A stretch of DNA of 64,000 nt from Bacteroidaceae bacterium (lineage in GTDB: Bacteria; Bacteroidota; Bacteroidia; Bacteroidales; Bacteroidaceae), in the NCBI GenBank assembly GCA_017526905.1, contig JAFXQT010000050.1, positions 1-64,000 on the forward strand, written 5' to 3'. Shown in pieces: positions 52,844 through 61,123 of this stretch. Position 1 is the stretch's first letter; each line of letters opens with the position of its first letter. The translations under genes were made by a program, and so were the position numbers. The notes below the pieces were generated by a model, which saw nothing but the letters and a program-made list of their open reading frames with translations, had not been told where the DNA came from and did not search any database.

Positions 52844-53992
52844 ATGAGTAAATTCGATGACATACGTCCGTTCTACGACGAAGAAATTCCAGAAGCCATG
52901 GAGCGTATAGCCCAAAGCGAGCATTTCCCGCTCTTGGCTCAGTATGTTTATCCAGGTCAGGACATAGAGAAAGTCAGACAGCTAATGCGTCAGTTCACAA
53001 CCATTCGTGACTTCCAATTAGAAGTCATGCGGTGTGTCAATGAACAGGTGATAACTCGTAGCATCACCAGTTTCACCTTTGAAGGTATCGATGCTCTTGA
53101 TCCGGCTAAGCGCTACCTTTTCGTGAGCAACCACCGCGACATTATGCTTGATGCCTGCCTCTTGCAATACGTCCTTTACCAAAGCGGGCATGAGACTACG
53201 GAGATTACGTTCGGAGCTAACCTCATGAGTACGCAGCTTGTCATAGATATAGGCAAGGCAAACAAGATGTTCCGTGTTGAACGTGGTGGCTCTCCTCGCG
53301 AGTTTTACCATTCATCCCTGCACCTGTCAGAATACATCCGCTATTGTATCACAGAAAAGCATCAAAGCGTTTGGATTGCTCAGCGAAACGGGCGTACAAA
53401 GGATGGCATTGACAAAACGGATCAGGGCATCATAAAGATGTTTGCCATGAGTCGGGCCAAGGAACCCGTCGAGGCGCTGGCTGAATTGAATATCGTGCCT
53501 GTCAGTATCAGTTACGAGTGGGAGAGCTGCGACCTGCTCAAAGCTCGCGAGGTTTATCTCAGCCGTGGCGCCAAGTACGTCAAGCAGCCTGGTGAGGACC
53601 TCAACAGTATCATTACCGGCATCATGCAGCCCAAGGGCTCCGTGCATATCACCTTCTGCCCCGTCATCACCGCTGCCGAACTCGCACAACTCTTCAAGGA
53701 AGAGCTTTCTTGCAATATAGGGGCGGGGTGTGGGTCTGACTTTAACCGCGCTGTGGCGCGACTGATAGACCAACGCATCATCAGCGCCTACCAACTCACG
53801 CCCAACAATTATATAGCCTACGACTTGCTCGAAGACGGCAGCACTTTTGCCGACCGTTACAGCGAGGAACAACGACAGGCCTTCCTGCAGTACATGGAGA
53901 AGCTCAACACCTTAGGCATCAGTGATACCGACACGCTACGCGATATATTCCTTGGGATATATGCCAACCCCATAAAAAGTAAGAAATCATGA
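52844..53992 (+). CDS. PlsC-like glycerophosphate acyltransferase
   Basis: 382-aa acyltransferase. HxxxxD appears as SNHRDIMLDACLLQY near residue 92, with FRVERGGSPREFYHSS and SVWIAQRNGRTKDGID as further conserved blocks. No membrane anchor is obvious. Third acyltransferase of the cluster besides 34810 and the MMPL-fused domain. The stop overlaps the third ACP start (ATGA). Confidence 0.83.
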   Translation: MSKFDDIRPFYDEEIPEAMERIAQSEHFPLLAQYVYPGQDIEKVRQLMRQFTTIRDFQLEVMRCVNEQVITRSITSFTFEGIDALDPAKRYLFVSNHRDIMLDACLLQYVLYQSGHETTEITFGANLMSTQLVIDIGKANKMFRVERGGSPREFYHSSLHLSEYIRYCITEKHQSVWIAQRNGRTKDGIDKTDQGIIKMFAMSRAKEPVEALAELNIVPVSISYEWESCDLLKAREVYLSRGAKYVKQPGEDLNSIITGIMQPKGSVHITFCPVITAAELAQLFKEELSCNIGAGCGSDFNRAVARLIDQRIISAYQLTPNNYIAYDLLEDGSTFADRYSEEQRQAFLQYMEKLNTLGISDTDTLRDIFLGIYANPIKSKKS

Positions 53993-54213
53993 GAGAAGAA
54001 ATCAAGACACTTTTGTCGGAGGCACTTCCGATGGTTGATTTCGATTCCGAGTTTCTTTTCTCGGAACTCGATTCTTTGGGAGTTGTCACCATCATGATGA
54101 TCCTTAGCCAAAAGTATTCCATTCAGCTGACTATGCAGGATGCAACACCCAAAAATCTCATCTCACTCGACGCCTTGGTACGATTGGTCGAATCAAAAAT
54201 GCAAGAATCATGA
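53989..54213 (+). CDS. acyl carrier protein 3
   Basis: 74-aa short ACP. The phosphopantetheine Ser is residue 29 in FSELDSLGVVTIMMIL. The stop overlaps the ligase start (ATGA), which suggests this carrier accepts the acyl group activated by the ligase. It is shorter and less acidic at the N-terminus than the other two ACPs. Confidence 0.88.
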   Translation: MREEIKTLLSEALPMVDFDSEFLFSELDSLGVVTIMMILSQKYSIQLTMQDATPKNLISLDALVRLVESKMQES

Positions 54214-55526
54214 CGCTGGAAGATTTTTTACGTGAACATGCGCAGAACATACCTGATAAATGCGCTATAGTATGCGGTCCAGACCAAGTAACCTATGGAC
54301 AGCTCTGGAAGGACATTGTGGATTGCGCTGAGCAATTAAGCAGCGGAGGTTTGGAAAGTCATCGTCCGTATGTGTTTCGTGCCAGCCAGGATGCTCGTTT
54401 CATCGTTACCTATTGTGCCATACACCTGCTGCATGCCGTTGCTGTCCCGTTGGAACACTCCGTTTCTGACGAAGTCTTTAACAAGGTCAAGGATGAAGTG
54501 GAGGCTTGCCAGTTTGCCGATGATATTTGCGATACGCTTTATACCACAGGTACATCGGGACAGGCCAAAGGTGTGATGCTCTCACAAACCTGTTTGGCAG
54601 CTTGTGCAGATAATTTCATCAAGGAAATGAATTTTCATCCTGCACTCGTGTTCATGGTCAGTGGTCCCCTTAATCACATCGCCTCGCTCTTTAAGATTCA
54701 TCCTATTCTAACCGTTGGTGGAACATTGTGTGTGCTCGATGGCTTGCGTGACATGAATGCCTTTTTCCAGGTGTTCACTCTTCCCTACAAACACTTTGCC
54801 ACATTCCTCGTACCATCCAGCATACGTATGCTGCTTCAGTTCTCGGCCGAGCAGCTGCATGCGGTTGCTCACCTGATAGATTTCATTGAGACCGGAGCAG
54901 CTCCGATTTCCAGCGCAGACATGCAGCATCTGAGCCATGTGTTGCCTGACTCGCGGTTATATAACACCTATGGTGGTACCGAGATAGGATGCGCTTGCAC
55001 ATACCAGTTTAATGATGGCAAGTACCTTGAGGCTTGTGTAGGTCGCCCTATGCTTAACGCCAGCGTTCATCTTGATGATGGCAAGATTGTTGTCTCCGGC
55101 AAGACAATCATGAGTGGTTATGTGGGAGACCCCGAACGTACGGCTTCCATCTTACGTAACGGATCCATTTACACGTCCGACTTGGGAGCCTTCGATAGCG
55201 AAGGGCGCCTGCATCTGAGAGGAAGGGCTGACGATTTAATCAATGTGGGAGGGTTCAAGATTGCACCAACCGAGATTGAGGAGGCGGCATTATCCCATCC
55301 AGACATCAAGGACTGTATTTGTGTCCCCGTCCCCCATGACATCACTGGGCAGGCACTTAAGCTGATTGTGGTGCTCAAGGAGGGCTGCGAACTGAACAAA
55401 CGGAGCATCGCCCTGCATCTGAAACAGACGCTCGAATCTTTCAAGATACCCGCTCTCTACGAAGTTGCTGACAACATCCGACGTACCTTCAACGGTAAGC
55501 TTGACAGAAAGAGCTATCGGCAATAA
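54210..55526 (+). CDS. AMP-dependent acyl-CoA/ACP ligase
   Basis: 438-aa adenylate-forming (ANL) enzyme. P-loop [18 protein letters not shown] near residue 108, [17 protein letters not shown], hinge Asp in [20 protein letters not shown], and the C-terminal catalytic Lys in [15 protein letters not shown]. The N-terminal part is shorter than usual (440 versus about 500-550 residues). It would activate the aryl or acyl starter onto ACP 3. Last gene of the cluster. A 59-bp pyrimidine-rich spacer separates it from pyrF. Confidence 0.88.
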   Translation: MTLEDFLREHAQNIPDKCAIVCGPDQVTYGQLWKDIVDCAEQLSSGGLESHRPYVFRASQDARFIVTYCAIHLLHAVAVPLEHSVSDEVFNKVKDEVEACQFADDICDTLYTTGTSGQAKGVMLSQTCLAACADNFIKEMNFHPALVFMVSGPLNHIASLFKIHPILTVGGTLCVLDGLRDMNAFFQVFTLPYKHFATFLVPSSIRMLLQFSAEQLHAVAHLIDFIETGAAPISSADMQHLSHVLPDSRLYNTYGGTEIGCACTYQFNDGKYLEACVGRPMLNASVHLDDGKIVVSGKTIMSGYVGDPERTASILRNGSIYTSDLGAFDSEGRLHLRGRADDLINVGGFKIAPTEIEEAALSHPDIKDCICVPVPHDITGQALKLIVVLKEGCELNKRSIALHLKQTLESFKIPALYEVADNIRRTFNGKLDRKSYRQ

Positions 55527-55585
55527 ACCCTTCCTTCCTCATCCTTCATTTATTCTTTATTTTTCACTCTTTACTCCTTTTTCTC

Positions 55586-56509
55586 ATGACACGTCAACAA
55601 CTATTTGAGAATATCCGACGGAAGCAGAGTTTCCTGTGCGTGGGGCTGGACACCGACCTGCGCAAAGTGCCCGTGCACCTGACCGACAAGGCCCGCCGCG
55701 ACAAGAACTTCGACCCCATCTTCGAGTTCAACCGGGCCATCATCGACGCCACGGCGCCCTACTGCATCGCCTACAAACCCAACCTGGCCTTCTATGAGGC
55801 ACACGGCGTGATGGGGTGGATGGCATTTGAGAAGACGGTGAAATACATCCGCCAGCGCTACCCCGACCAGTTCATCATCGCCGATGCCAAGCGCGGCGAC
55901 ATAGGCAACACCTCGAAGCTGTATGCGCGCACCTTCTTCGAAGAGCTGGACGTAGATGCCGTGACCGTGGCCCCCTACATGGGCGAGGACTCGGTAACGC
56001 CCTTCCTCGGCTACAAAGGCAAGTGGGTCATCCTGCTGGCACTGACCAGCAACAAGGGCAGCCATGACTTCCAGCTGATGGAGGCCCAGACCCTCCCGGC
56101 AGGAGCAGCGCAGCAAACGGGTGAAAAGCTGTTTGAGCGGGTCATCAGGAAGAGCCAGGAATGGGAACGGACGGTGCTGGAGACAATGGCCGGCGAGGCC
56201 GGCAGCGAGAATGGCTCAGCTCCGGCGGCTGTGGGCTCGGGCATGATGTATGTGGTAGGCGCCACCCAAGGGTCGGCCTTCGCCGATATCCGCCGGCTTG
56301 CCCCCGACCACTTCCTGCTCGTTCCGGGCGTCGGCGCCCAGGGCGGTTCGCTGGAAGAGGTGTGCCGCTATGGCATGAACGCACAATGCGGCCTCATCGT
56401 GAACAGCTCAAGGGCCATCATCTATGCCGATGCCACCGAGCAGTTTGCCGACGTGGCCGGACAGAAAGCACGCGAAGTGCAGCAGCAGATGGCCGCATTC
56501 CTGCGATAA
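55586..56509 (+). CDS. pyrF: orotidine 5'-phosphate decarboxylase (type 2)
   Basis: Final step of UMP synthesis. 307 aa, long-form Pyr[28 protein letters not shown], the catalytic [11 protein letters not shown] near residue 95, and [17 protein letters not shown] are present. [19 protein letters not shown] forms the phosphate site. GC-rich codon use like the housekeeping genes, in contrast to the less GC-rich cluster upstream. No good promoter was seen in the 59-bp spacer. Confidence 0.95.
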   Translation: MTRQQLFENIRRKQSFLCVGLDTDLRKVPVHLTDKARRDKNFDPIFEFNRAIIDATAPYCIAYKPNLAFYEAHGVMGWMAFEKTVKYIRQRYPDQFIIADAKRGDIGNTSKLYARTFFEELDVDAVTVAPYMGEDSVTPFLGYKGKWVILLALTSNKGSHDFQLMEAQTLPAGAAQQTGEKLFERVIRKSQEWERTVLETMAGEAGSENGSAPAAVGSGMMYVVGATQGSAFADIRRLAPDHFLLVPGVGAQGGSLEEVCRYGMNAQCGLIVNSSRAIIYADATEQFADVAGQKAREVQQQMAAFLR

Positions 56510-56576
56510 AGCGCACGGAACAGGGCCTTTTCGGCCTACTTGTTGACCTTTTCAGCCTTTTTAAGAAATAAAAATA

Positions 56577-56606
56577 GGTGCATTCAAAAGAAAAGCACTA
56601 CCTTTG
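56577..56606 (+). promoter_or_regulatory. candidate promoter of the lpxD operon
   Basis: TACCTTTG at 56599-56606 is a perfect -7 box; the -33 position (near 56577) reads GGTG and is weak. lpxD starts 32 nt downstream. Confidence 0.5.
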
Positions 56607-56637
56607 TCGCGCAATATAGTAAAATCACCAAACCAAC

Positions 56638-57681
56638 ATGGAATTCAAAGCGCAACAGATTGCAGAACTGATCGGGGGCACCGTCGATGGCGATGCCCAG
56701 GCTTCGGTTCACACCTTTGCCAAGATAGAGGAGGGCGTGGAAGGCGCGCTCAGCTTCTTCTACGACGCCAAGTTCGAGCCCTACGTATATACCACTCGCT
56801 CCAGCATCATTCTGGTGCCACGCACCTTCCAACCCGCCCAGCCCGTGGCTGCCACACTGATCCGTGTGGACGACCCGCGCGAGGCCCTGGGGCGCCTGCT
56901 GATGTTCTACGAAAGCATGAAACCCAAGCCCACGGGCATCTCACCGCAAGCCTACGTGGCCCCAACGGCCAAGGTGGGCAAGGACGTGTATCTGGCACCG
57001 TTCAGCGTGGTGGAGGACGGCGCCGAGGTGGGCGACGGCACACAGCTGTACCCACATGCCATCGTGGGTGCCGGTGCGAAGGTGGGCAAGGACTGCATCC
57101 TCTATGCCAACAGCACCGTGTATCACGACTGTCGCGTGGGCGACCGTTGCATCCTGCATTCGGGCAGCGTGATCGGCGCCGACGGCTTCGGCTTTGCACC
57201 AACCGCCGAAGGCTATGAGAAGATACCGCAAATCGGCATCGCACTCCTGGAGGACGACGTAGAGATTGGGGCCAACGCCTGCGTGGACAGGGCCACCATG
57301 GGAGCCACCATCATCAGGAAAGGCGTGAAGATTGACAATCTGGTGCAGATTGGCCACAACGTGGAGGTGAAGAGCCACACCGTGCTCTGTGCCCAAGTGG
57401 GTATTGCAGGCAGCACGACCGTGGGCGAATGGTGTACGCTGACCGGACAGGTAGGCGTGGCCGGACATATCCAAGTGGCCGACCATACCACGGCTGGCGC
57501 ACAGGCCGGCATCGCCGGCAGCGTCAGGAAGCCCGGACAGACCATCATCGGTTCGCCGGCCTACGACGCCAAGGCTTGGAGCCGCGCCACCGCCGTATTT
57601 AAGATGGGCCCCAGCCTGATGGCCGAACTGCGCGACCTGAAAAAGGAAGTGGCAGCGATGAGAATGACGAATGACGAATGA
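56638..57681 (+). CDS. lpxD: UDP-3-O-(3-hydroxyacyl)glucosamine N-acyltransferase
   Basis: Third step of lipid A synthesis. 347 aa. An N-terminal uridine-binding domain (AELIGGTVDGDAQASVHTFA) is followed by a left-handed beta-helix of hexapeptide repeats (residues about 100-310) with catalytic His in NLVQIGHNVEVKSHTVLCAQ. The last residues (MRMTNDE) are encoded by the heptamer repeat tract at 57662-57726, so the C-terminus may be variable. First gene of lpxD-lpxC-lpxA. Confidence 0.95.
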   Translation: MEFKAQQIAELIGGTVDGDAQASVHTFAKIEEGVEGALSFFYDAKFEPYVYTTRSSIILVPRTFQPAQPVAATLIRVDDPREALGRLLMFYESMKPKPTGISPQAYVAPTAKVGKDVYLAPFSVVEDGAEVGDGTQLYPHAIVGAGAKVGKDCILYANSTVYHDCRVGDRCILHSGSVIGADGFGFAPTAEGYEKIPQIGIALLEDDVEIGANACVDRATMGATIIRKGVKIDNLVQIGHNVEVKSHTVLCAQVGIAGSTTVGEWCTLTGQVGVAGHIQVADHTTAGAQAGIAGSVRKPGQTIIGSPAYDAKAWSRATAVFKMGPSLMAELRDLKKEVAAMRMTNDE

Positions 57682-57806
57682 CTAATGACGAATGATGAAT
57701 GACGAATGACGAATGATGAATGGGGCAATGAGTGTGCATCGCGGTTTTCCCGCGATGACCCATAAAGCGGTTCCCCCGCAATGACCCACAAAACGGTCCC
57801 CCGCAC
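57662..57806 (+). repeat. AATGACG/AATGATG short tandem repeat and 26-bp direct repeat
   Basis: From 57662 to 57726 units of 7-8 bp (AATGACG, AATGATG, AATGACT) run through the lpxD stop codon. Then ATGACCC-containing units at 57755 and 57781 repeat with 26-bp spacing. The tract fills the lpxD-lpxC spacer. Confidence 0.8.
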
Positions 57807-57831
57807 CCCCTTCAGTTCAGAAACAGTATAT

Positions 57832-58743
57832 ATGGCAAAACAAAATACACTTGGGGCGCCGTTCACGCTACAAGGGAAAGGCTTGCATACAGGCCTGAAG
57901 CTGACCGTGACGTTCTGCCCCGCACCCGAAAACCACGGCTACAAGATTCAGCGCATCGACCTGCCCGGACAGCCTATCATCGATGCCGTAGCAGAGAACG
58001 TAATCGACACACAACGCGGCACCGTGCTGGGCCAGGGCGAAGCACGCTGCTCGACCGTAGAACACGCTATGGCCGCCCTCTTTGCCTTAGGCGTGGACAA
58101 CTGCCTGATTCAGGTGGACGGTCCCGAAGTGCCCATCCTGGACGGTTCTGCCGAGATCTATGTGGAGCACATCCGCAAAGTAGGCATCATGTCACAGAAG
58201 GCAAACCGTGACTACTACCCCATCACGCACAAGATTGAAGTGCGCGATGAGAAGACAGGTTCTGTCATGACCATCCTGCCCGACGACCAGTTCAGCATCA
58301 CGGCCATGATTGCCTTCAACTCGAAGGTGCTGAACAACCAGTTCTCGACGCTGGAATCGCTGGACGACTTTGAACGCGAGATAGCTCCCGCACGCACCTT
58401 CTGCTTCGTGCGCGAGGTGGAAATGATGCTGGCCGCAGGCCTGATCCGCGGCGGCGACCTGGACAATGCCATTGTCATCTACGAGACGCCCAAGAGCCAG
58501 GAAGAACTGGACCAGCTGGCCGACCGCATCGGCGCACCACACCACGACGCCACCGAACTGGGCTTTCTGCAGACCAAGCCACTGATGTGGGACAACGAGC
58601 CTGCACGCCACAAGCTGCTGGACATCATCGGCGACATGGCCCTGGTGGGCCACCGCATCAAAGGGCGCATCATCGCCACTCGTCCCGGACATACTATAAA
58701 TAATAAGTTCGCGCGCGCATTGCGCAAAGAGATATTCTCATGA
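57832..58743 (+). CDS. lpxC: UDP-3-O-acyl-N-acetylglucosamine deacetylase, without FabZ domain
   Basis: Zinc deacetylase committing to lipid A. 303 aa from the ATG at 57832 (MAKQNTLGAPFTLQGKGLHT). Zinc ligands and catalytic residues are visible: His in STVEHAMAALFALGV, HKLLDIIGDMALVGHR, and His in ATRPGHTINNK. It ends KFARALRKEIFS and its stop codon overlaps the lpxA start. Most Bacteroidetes encode LpxC fused to a C-terminal FabZ dehydratase (about 460 aa) ending this way in the middle; here the FabZ half is absent. Confidence 0.94.
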   Translation: MAKQNTLGAPFTLQGKGLHTGLKLTVTFCPAPENHGYKIQRIDLPGQPIIDAVAENVIDTQRGTVLGQGEARCSTVEHAMAALFALGVDNCLIQVDGPEVPILDGSAEIYVEHIRKVGIMSQKANRDYYPITHKIEVRDEKTGSVMTILPDDQFSITAMIAFNSKVLNNQFSTLESLDDFEREIAPARTFCFVREVEMMLAAGLIRGGDLDNAIVIYETPKSQEELDQLADRIGAPHHDATELGFLQTKPLMWDNEPARHKLLDIIGDMALVGHRIKGRIIATRPGHTINNKFARALRKEIFS

Positions 58744-59519
58744 GCAAGATCAGTCCCTTAGCTTACATCGATCCCGCCGCCAAGATCGGCGAGAACGTAG
58801 AGATCGGCCCCTTCTGCTACATCGACAAGAATGTGGAGATTGGCGACAACAACGTGCTGATGAACAGCGTCACCATCCTGTATGGAGCCCGCATCGGCCA
58901 AGGCAACATCTTCTTCCCCGGGGCCGTCATCAGCGCCATACCGCAGGACCTGAAGTTCCGAGGCGAGGAGACGCTGGCCATCATCGGCGACAACAACAAG
59001 ATCCGCGAGAACGTGACCATCAACCGCGGCACAGCGGCCAAGGGGCAGACTGTGGTTGGCTCCGGCTGCCTGCTGATGGAGGGCTGCCACGTGGCACACG
59101 ATGCCATTGTGGGCAACGATGTCATCATCGGCAACAGCACCAAGCTGGCCGGCGAGATTATCATCGACGACCACGCCATACTCAGCGCCGGCGTGCTGCT
59201 GCACCAGTTCTGCCGCATCGGCAGCTACACCATGGTGGGCGGTGGCACCCGCTCCAGCCAAAACGTGGTGCCCTACTCCATCTGTGCCCGCGACCCGGCC
59301 GCCTATTGCGGTCTGAACATCGTGGGGCTGCGCCGCCGCGGCTTCGAGCGCGAGGTCATCAACACCATCCACGAAGCCTACCGACTGATCTTCAACGCCG
59401 GCCTGGGCCTCCAGGAAGCCATCGACACCATCAAGGCCGAACTGCCTGAAACGCCCGAAATCAAGTATATCCTCGAATTCATCGAATACTCAAAGAAACG
59501 CGGTTTCTGCAAGACTTGA
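58740..59519 (+). CDS. lpxA: UDP-N-acetylglucosamine O-acyltransferase
   Basis: First step of lipid A synthesis. 259 aa; hexapeptide beta-helix (IDPAAKIGENVEIGPFCYID, ENVTINRGTAAKGQTVVGSG), catalytic His in CHVAHDAIVGNDVI near residue 121, and a helical C-terminal domain (NIVGLRRRGFEREVINTIHE). Overlaps lpxC by 4 nt. Confidence 0.96.
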   Translation: MSKISPLAYIDPAAKIGENVEIGPFCYIDKNVEIGDNNVLMNSVTILYGARIGQGNIFFPGAVISAIPQDLKFRGEETLAIIGDNNKIRENVTINRGTAAKGQTVVGSGCLLMEGCHVAHDAIVGNDVIIGNSTKLAGEIIIDDHAILSAGVLLHQFCRIGSYTMVGGGTRSSQNVVPYSICARDPAAYCGLNIVGLRRRGFEREVINTIHEAYRLIFNAGLGLQEAIDTIKAELPETPEIKYILEFIEYSKKRGFCKT

Positions 59520-59566
59520 AGATTGGAGATCGGACGATTGAAGAAAACCGCTTAAGCACCCCCCAC

Positions 59567-60115
59567 ATGGTACTCACCCTGACCATAGCCAGCAAAGAAG
59601 TGGAGGACTTTGTCCTCAAGATAAAGATAGATGCCGACGCCACCTTCGCCGACCTGCAAGAAGTGATCCGCGAAGGTTGCGGCTGGAGCCATGCCTTGCC
59701 TGCCGCTTTCTACGTGTGCGACGAGCGCTGGCATCCCGAACATTACATCCCCGAAGAGGGCGACTACGAGCACGATGCCATGAACGAAGTGGAACTGGGC
59801 AGCCTGCTGGAGGACGAAGGACAGCGACTGCTGTACCAGTTTGACCAGGAAAACAACCGCCACCTGCTCATGGAAGTGACACGTGTGATTTTCGGCGACA
59901 GTCTGGACGAGCCGCACCACCGGCTGTATGGCGCCGCTCCGGAACTGATACTGGAGCCCGAAGAGCCCGCGCCCACCAACGCCGACCTGATTGCGGCCCT
60001 CAATGCCGCGGCCTTAGGCGAGCTGGACGAGGATGAGGAAGAGGAGCGAGACGACTTTGAAGGCTTCGACCCCGAGGAATTTGACAGCGAAGGCTACGAG
60101 ATCAGCGAAGGCTGA
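59567..60115 (+). CDS. plasmid pRiA4b ORF-3-like (IS1096 TnpR-passenger family) protein
   Basis: 182 aa from the ATG at 59567 (MVLTLTIASKEVEDFVLKIK). The beta-grasp-like core TFADLQEVIREGCGWSHALP, AAFYVCDERWH and LEDEGQRLLYQFD match PF07929-type proteins. The C-terminus is very acidic (DEDEEEERDDFEGFDPEEFD). Despite the family name it is a resident gene between lpxA and miaA in many Bacteroidales and is not evidence of a mobile element. A TTG start at 59516 overlapping lpxA is less likely. Function unknown. Confidence 0.8.
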   Translation: MVLTLTIASKEVEDFVLKIKIDADATFADLQEVIREGCGWSHALPAAFYVCDERWHPEHYIPEEGDYEHDAMNEVELGSLLEDEGQRLLYQFDQENNRHLLMEVTRVIFGDSLDEPHHRLYGAAPELILEPEEPAPTNADLIAALNAAALGELDEDEEEERDDFEGFDPEEFDSEGYEISEG

Positions 60116-60151
60116 GAACGATGCCGGAATGGGCTTTGAAGGAACGCTGAG

Positions 60152-61081
60152 ATGAAAACCCTCGTCACACTGGTTGGCCCCACGGGTGTTGGCAAGACCG
60201 AGGTAGCCTTGACACTGGCCCGGCAACTGGGCTCGCCCATCATCAATGCAGACAGCCGGCAGATGTTTGCCGACCTTCGCATAGGCACTGCTGCGCCCAC
60301 TGCCACACAGCTGGCAGAGGTGCAGCATTATTTTGTAGGCACCCTGGGCATTCGCGACTACTACTCGGCCGCCCGCTTTGAAACAGAGGTGCTCAAACTG
60401 ACCGAACAGCTGTTCCGCACACACGACACGCTGCTGCTGAGCGGCGGCTCGATGATGTATGTGGATGCCGTGTGCAACGGCATCGACGACATACCCACCG
60501 TGACCGACGAAACACGCGCCCTGCTGAGGCAGCGGTGGCAGACAGAAGGCATAGAACGCCTCAAGGCCGAACTGCGGCTGCTGGATCCCGACTACTATGC
60601 CATCGTGGATCTGAAAAACCCAAAGCGCATCGTACACGCCTTGGAAATATACTACCAAAGCGGACGCCCCTACTCCACCTTCCGCACGGCCACCCGCAAA
60701 CAGCGCCCTTTCAGGATCCTGAAGCTGGGGTTGCAACGCGAACGTGCAGAACTCTTTGAACGCATCAACCGCCGTGTGGACCAGATGCTGGCCGACGGCC
60801 TGCTGGAAGAAGTGCGCGCCATGCTGCCATACCGGGACGAGAACGCACTGAACACCGTGGGCTACAAAGAGATGTTCCAAGTGCTGGACGGCACATGGAC
60901 GCTGGATTTTGCCACCGAACGGATGAAAAAGAACACACGCGTGTATGCCAAGAAACAAATGACTTGGTTCCGCCGCGACAACGAGATACACTGGTTCCAC
61001 CCAGACGACACCGAGGCCATGATGCGCCTCATCGCACCTTCAGACACAAAAACTTCCCATTTTGTTTTGCCCAGCACGTAG
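60152..61081 (+). CDS. miaA: tRNA dimethylallyltransferase
   Basis: Transfers dimethylallyl to A37 of tRNAs reading UNN codons. 309 aa. Walker [18 protein letters not shown] near residue 5, [60 protein letters not shown] and the C-terminal [12 protein letters not shown] are diagnostic. 36 bp after the upstream gene. Confidence 0.95.
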   Translation: MKTLVTLVGPTGVGKTEVALTLARQLGSPIINADSRQMFADLRIGTAAPTATQLAEVQHYFVGTLGIRDYYSAARFETEVLKLTEQLFRTHDTLLLSGGSMMYVDAVCNGIDDIPTVTDETRALLRQRWQTEGIERLKAELRLLDPDYYAIVDLKNPKRIVHALEIYYQSGRPYSTFRTATRKQRPFRILKLGLQRERAELFERINRRVDQMLADGLLEEVRAMLPYRDENALNTVGYKEMFQVLDGTWTLDFATERMKKNTRVYAKKQMTWFRRDNEIHWFHPDDTEAMMRLIAPSDTKTSHFVLPST

Positions 61082-61096
61082 TTTATACTATCTTTG
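61066..61096 (+). promoter_or_regulatory. promoter of the class A PBP gene
   Basis: TTTG at 61066-61069, 19-bp spacer and TATCTTTG at 61089-61096. The promoter overlaps the miaA 3' end, and the start codon at 61124 follows 28 nt after the -7 box. Confidence 0.78.
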
Positions 61097-61123
61097 CGGG
61101 CGCAAACAACTGACAACTCCCCT

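Noticed and set aside
59567..60115. Mobile element, because the family name refers to IS1096 TnpR/pRiA4b ORF-3
   Set aside because: No transposase, terminal repeats or target duplication; the gene sits in a normal lpxA-miaA neighbourhood.
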